A DNA stretch of 64,000 nucleotides, from contig NC_065920.1 of assembly GCF_024586455.1 (NCBI RefSeq), positions 74,578,215 to 74,642,214 of the forward strand. Direction: 5' to 3'. Positions 60,120 through 64,000 of this stretch are shown here, one piece after another. Origin of the DNA: Bactrocera neohumeralis (lineage: Eukaryota > Arthropoda > Insecta > Diptera > Tephritidae). Position 1 is the first letter of the stretch. Each line of letters begins with the position of its first letter. The position numbers were made by a program, and so were the translations under genes. The notes below the pieces were generated by a model, which was not told the DNA's origin, did no database searches, and was given only the letters and a program-made list of their open reading frames with translations.

Positions 60120-62480
60120 ATTAAGCAGCAGTTTGAAGTGTGTAGCTTCTATTATATATGAGATCAAGCAAAAACATGAGTGGGCATTGAGGGCAGGCGT
60201 AGAGCGCACATATATACACATTAAACGGTTATATGCACATGTTAGTGTGCGGCGCGCTAAAGCGCATATGTACCGCGCCGCGCTCGATCACACAAGCAAA
60301 CACTCGAGCCCATTGACAAAACACACTTATTGCCATGTAAGCGCACAGGATCCGGCAGCGCCTAGCGGCCATTGTTGGCACATTGCTGGACGTCGAACGG
60401 AGCGTCACAAGAACCGTGCCCGCTTCCAATTTGTCGAGCAAAAATGGACAAGCAAAAAATGAACGGTGCCCAATGCATTTAAGCGCGCACAGCAGCCAAC
60501 AAGCGGTCACCGTATACAAATACCGTGCACTCGGCGCACACTTGTCAGCTGGCGCGGGGGCGCGGTCACTACGTCTGCCTGCCGGCCAGCGCCGCATATG
60601 CGTGGCTACCGCGCGCGCTATTGCCACACTACTTTTACCACGCGCTTTTACAATTCGGGCATCTCTTTTTCCTTTTGCTCACTTTTTACCGCGCGCACCC
60701 ACCGCCCGCGCCACGCCTCACCAAAATTATATATAGGCGCTTGCACGCAGCGTGCTGCATTTTCACATTTTCCATTTTTCGCATCGTATTGGACGAATGT
60801 GATTTTTCGTTTCATTTTATTTTTTCACTCACTCACGCATGCAATAAAAATTACACGAAAAAACTGCAACAAAAAATACAGCAAAAAAACGCAAAATAAA
60901 ATGAACACAACAAAAATTGCGCAATTACAATAAAAAGAAGCAGCGCAGTGCATAAAAAAACCAAAAGCACATAAGCCGAACGGTCGGCGCAGTGTGTGTG
61001 TGCGTGTGTGCGGTAATAAGATAAAAAAGAGAAGGGCAGGACACAAAAATACACATGTGCGAAACGCACGAAAATACGCGTGCAACGCCGCGGTCATTGC
61101 AGCGAAAAGGTATTGAACAGCCAGCGGAACGCGTGCACTTGGGTAACTATGTGTGCCGGTTTCGGAGCATTGGCAACAGCAGCGCGCGCCACTATACGGA
61201 GCCTAGTAAATAATATAAAAAGAATGAGATATACTTTTAGGCGCGCAACGTTGAGGCTGAGTAAATGAGCTGCTGATTTTCATTTGGATACAAGCGCAGG
61301 CAAATAAATAAATAAATAAATAGGCGCGCTGGTGTACATTGCCGCGCGCGGCTGATGTGTGGCAGATGCGCGGCGTCGTCACAGGCGGCATGGCTATGTG
61401 GAGCGCGCGAAGCAAATTAAGTGCGAGAAGATGAGAAATGAAAAAATACAATGTGATCTATAGGCAGCAGACATTAAGAGCACCGCTACGTAGACACCAA
61501 TCCAGCGTGTTGTTGCTTGTGTTCACTGGCAAGGCGTTCGCGTGGAGGCGCTTCACGGTTGTATATATTTACTGTATTTTTTGTGTTGCACGTTTCAGCA
61601 AGTAAGGAGTGCTAGTTACAATAATAACAAAGCGTTGGGTATATACAAAATAAAATAAAATTTATAGCGGATTGGCTGACGCGGTCGCGAAATGCGTGCG
61701 CTTATGCCCGCATATGCGCGAGAGCAACAGACGTGAGTTAAGCGGCGGCAAGCAGTGAGGGATCCCAGCGTTCCCTATTGCCGCGAAGCATTAGCATTGT
61801 AAGAATACACACGCACAAATACGCGCACTGTAAAGCTCCAAATACAATCTATGTGTGCGCGCGTGTGGCTGCTTGGACCTCGTGTGCGTCGTGCGGTGTA
61901 ATCACATGTGCGCGGTGTGAGCGCTTGTACATGTCCATGATGGATGATGATAATGTGACGCGTAACGGCCAAAACACACATAGAAACACTCGGGCACACT
62001 TGCTTACCCCGATCGGTGTTCGATAGTTAGGTAGCGCACACATTGCCGCAGCGGCAGCATGTATAAGACAGCAATCGGCACACGCACACACACACTCAAA
62101 CCCTACACATTTTCATGCAACATTAACAATTATGTTCGTCTCACATTGTTTTAAATGTACACGCCTCAGCACTCTCGAGCTGCCACTCGAGCGTTACTTT
62201 GCCCCTTGCGCGCGCCTTCAGTGCCCCACCTGCCCCATCTACGCGCCGACTCAGCTCATTGCGAGCTCATTAAAATGTGCCCAGTAATGCATTTGTATTC
62301 CGTCGCCTTGTCCATCTCTTTGTTCGTTTGCCCGAGCATTTGTGCGCGTGTGTGTGAGTGTGTGCGCGTGCTTGTTGGTGTGTGGGTATGTCCGTTCAGC
62401 GGCGCTGGCACCCGCATCCGCTTGTCGCTTACGCTCCGCATTCGGCTTACACAACTTTTATACATCGGAAATCGGAACTG
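60120..62480. promoter_or_regulatory. CpG-rich regulatory-looking region
   Basis: CG dinucleotides and GCGCGC runs are dense from 60200 to 62450, unlike the AT-rich surroundings. TATATATA lies at 60728-60735, with GC-rich DNA downstream, then A-rich CAACAAAAAA-type DNA (60840-60940) that looks like a plus-strand leader. AAAT repeats at 61302-61322; GTGTGTG tracts at 60990-61010 and 62345-62370. The long overlapping open frames on both strands follow from composition. No gene is named. Confidence 0.35.
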
Positions 62481-63329
62481 ATTAAAGTTGAAATTTAATG
62501 GATATTATAAAATCTGGGGGAAAATTCGGAAGAAACAAAACAGATATACCATATACTGATATATTATAGGCATATATCCGTATGTGTGTACGTAATTGTA
62601 GTCAACAATTTTATTAATTAACAGAAAACTGGTAAAGTGGAAAGTTTAAGAATCCAAAACTTTTAATTACTTCAGGTTCAAAGAGAGGTTGATTTCACTT
62701 AACATAAAAAAAATGAAATTCCATTATTTATAGTTATAGGACCATTGATCTACCATAAGATCTTCCAGATGTACCCTAAGTTGTCAACCTTATAGATTTC
62801 CTCGACGCATAGTCTAAAGTCACCACACTCTAACGATGTCTTGTTAAAAACAAATAAATACTCTGAGTTCATGTCAATTTACGAGTCTGACTGCTTGCAG
62901 ATTTTATAAGAACGATCTATTATCTTCCTAAATGTTACACATAGGTCCAGGCTTCCATCAGTATAGTCAGCTAAGCTCCACATCTACTCCGTTTCAACGC
63001 TCTTCTAAAAACTTATTCTGAAAAGCCGTTTGCATATGGTGAAGTGACCCTAATCTGACCTGTGTTAAGAGAAAAGCAAAAAGACAAAAAGCAATCTTTA
63101 CATGTTCGAAGAATTTATGATCCTGGATTTACTACCGAAGTTCAAGAAAACGTTATTTCCACTGAAGGTGAAAAAATACTCAAAATAATGGCAGAGTTTG
63201 CTTATTAGAAGCTTTCGAGATATTTTTATTTTCGGCATAGTAGCAGCTGGTGGAGATGGTGGAGATATATCCGATCTTTTAACGACTTAGGCGACTTACC
63301 AATTTTTACTTCTGACCTGTTAGGTTAGG
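62481..63329. other. AT-rich spacer, no gene seen
   Basis: No motif or repeat is recognised. Confidence 0.35.
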
Positions 63330-63570
63330 TTAAGAGGTCGATTTTAACAGGCATTTTCACGGTACAGCCTAGAACGCCGATACGTTATGATACCTAAAAC
63401 TCCTATATAAAAGAACCTTATAAATCGATATGGCGCTTTGAGCCTGCCACAAAATTGTTGAGATATCTCATGACAGTTTCAGCTATGCCTTCTGATTCGA
63501 CGAAAGTTTCATCACCAGATGTTTCATTCTCAGTCTTGCAAAGGCTTTAATTCTTCTCTCTTTCTACCCA
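63330..63570 (-). mobile_element. LINE 3' end fragment
   Basis: Shares TACCTAAAACTC, GCGCTTTGAGCCT, CACAAAATTGTTGAG, and ATGTTTCATTCTCAGTCTT with the LINE at 50200-50420, in the same order. These are the C-terminal and 3' UTR part of the family. Confidence 0.75.
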
Positions 63571-64000
63571 TTTCTATCGAAAAGACTTGCACCGGTTTTA
63601 TGACATAGAAAAAGAAGATAAAAAAGAGATTTCGAGTATCCGAACCATAATACGTGCAAAGCGCACTTATTGTCCGGGTGATATCGGTTTACTCATTAGA
63701 GTCCTAACAACTTCGAAGCGGTTAAACGTCATCCTCTTTCAGTGTTCAGAACTTTTTTTGGGCACTCAGTTAACGCTTCACAAGGAAGGGACCTATTGAA
63801 TAGATAAACCGAGATTCCATTTAAAACAGATTCTTTTCCAAAAAGAATATTGAATGTAACAAGGCTACGGAAATATGATAATATATTATCATAGATATAC
63901 ATGAACTCTAAAACTACTGAGCCAGCGTTGCTAGGCTTTCAATCTAAAAACTGAAGGAGTACTGCCAAACCAAACATTTTTCTTAAAGAACTTGATTTTG
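63571..64000. other. Spacer at window end
   Basis: A 70-codon plus frame at 63587-63799 has no motif. A LINE remnant upstream may extend into it. Confidence 0.3.

Noticed and set aside
60133..62481. Many open frames of 70-155 codons on both strands
   Set aside because: They result from CpG-rich composition and microsatellites, overlap each other, and show no conserved motif.

Overview
This is nuclear DNA of a higher fly. Intron lengths, CAACAA-rich untranslated-like stretches, mariner and hAT relics and the dispersed repeats all look dipteran. Two repeats (a TTCGGGTG/CACCGAA hairpin element and a TACCCTGAACAGGGTA hairpin element) resemble ones I associate with tephritid fruit flies, so Bactrocera/Zeugodacus or a close relative is my best guess. 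That is recalled resemblance, not a search result. The window is gene-poor: about 4.4 kb of convincing coding sequence in 64 kb, the rest being AT-rich spacer or intron with decayed transposons. No tRNA, rRNA or CRISPR was seen.

Two genes are well supported. (1) 32640-34676, plus strand: a two-exon gene for a secreted, Pro/Thr/Gln-rich protein of 648 aa with three diverged copies of a 'PDG' module; I do not recognise it. (2) 42207-45217, minus strand: a five-exon gene whose exons 2-5 match the conserved N-terminal half of nucleolar protein 4 (NOL4/NOL4L). It is probably incomplete, because its last visible exon ends at a consensus donor just before an in-frame stop. A 46-nt candidate alternative first exon lies at 49380-49425 in matching phase. 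The two genes lie on opposite strands with their 3' ends facing each other across about 7.5 kb. Weaker candidates for isolated first exons (595-651, 10728-10760, 21500-21695, minus 37855) suggest that introns of large genes cross the window.

Mobile DNA by region: 0-6 kb, LINE 3' relic, an internally deleted mariner with intact ends, mariner fragment; 7-10 kb, UTR-like DNA and 1.8 kb of extreme AT; 10.9-12 kb, LINE relic; 12.2-13 kb, AAAGC-rich segment; 13-14.6 kb, GC-rich regulatory-looking DNA; 14.9-15.5 kb, IS630/Tc1-like transposase relic with an internal tandem duplication; 17-18 kb, ATCGAT-rich array; 20.4-21 kb, a (TTAACA)n array; 22.7-32.2 kb, LINE, mariner and IS630 relics plus a 1.1-kb element with 16-bp inverted ends; 35-37 kb, mariner and LINE; 37.8-39.6 kb, minus-strand UTR-like DNA; 39.9-40.4 kb, an array of short hairpin motifs; 47-51 kb, dispersed repeat and LINE; 52.5-53 kb, a ~91-bp minisatellite, then a hAT MITE with 8-bp target duplication; 54-57 kb, LINE and mariner relics; 57.6-59.1 kb, a LINE split by a dispersed repeat; 60.1-62.5 kb, CpG-rich promoter-like DNA; 63.3-63.6 kb, another LINE tail.

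The most unusual unexplained structures are the hairpin-motif array at 39.9-40.4 kb, the hexanucleotide array at 20.5-21 kb, the three-module secreted protein, and the possible alternative N-terminus and missing C-terminus of the NOL4-like gene.
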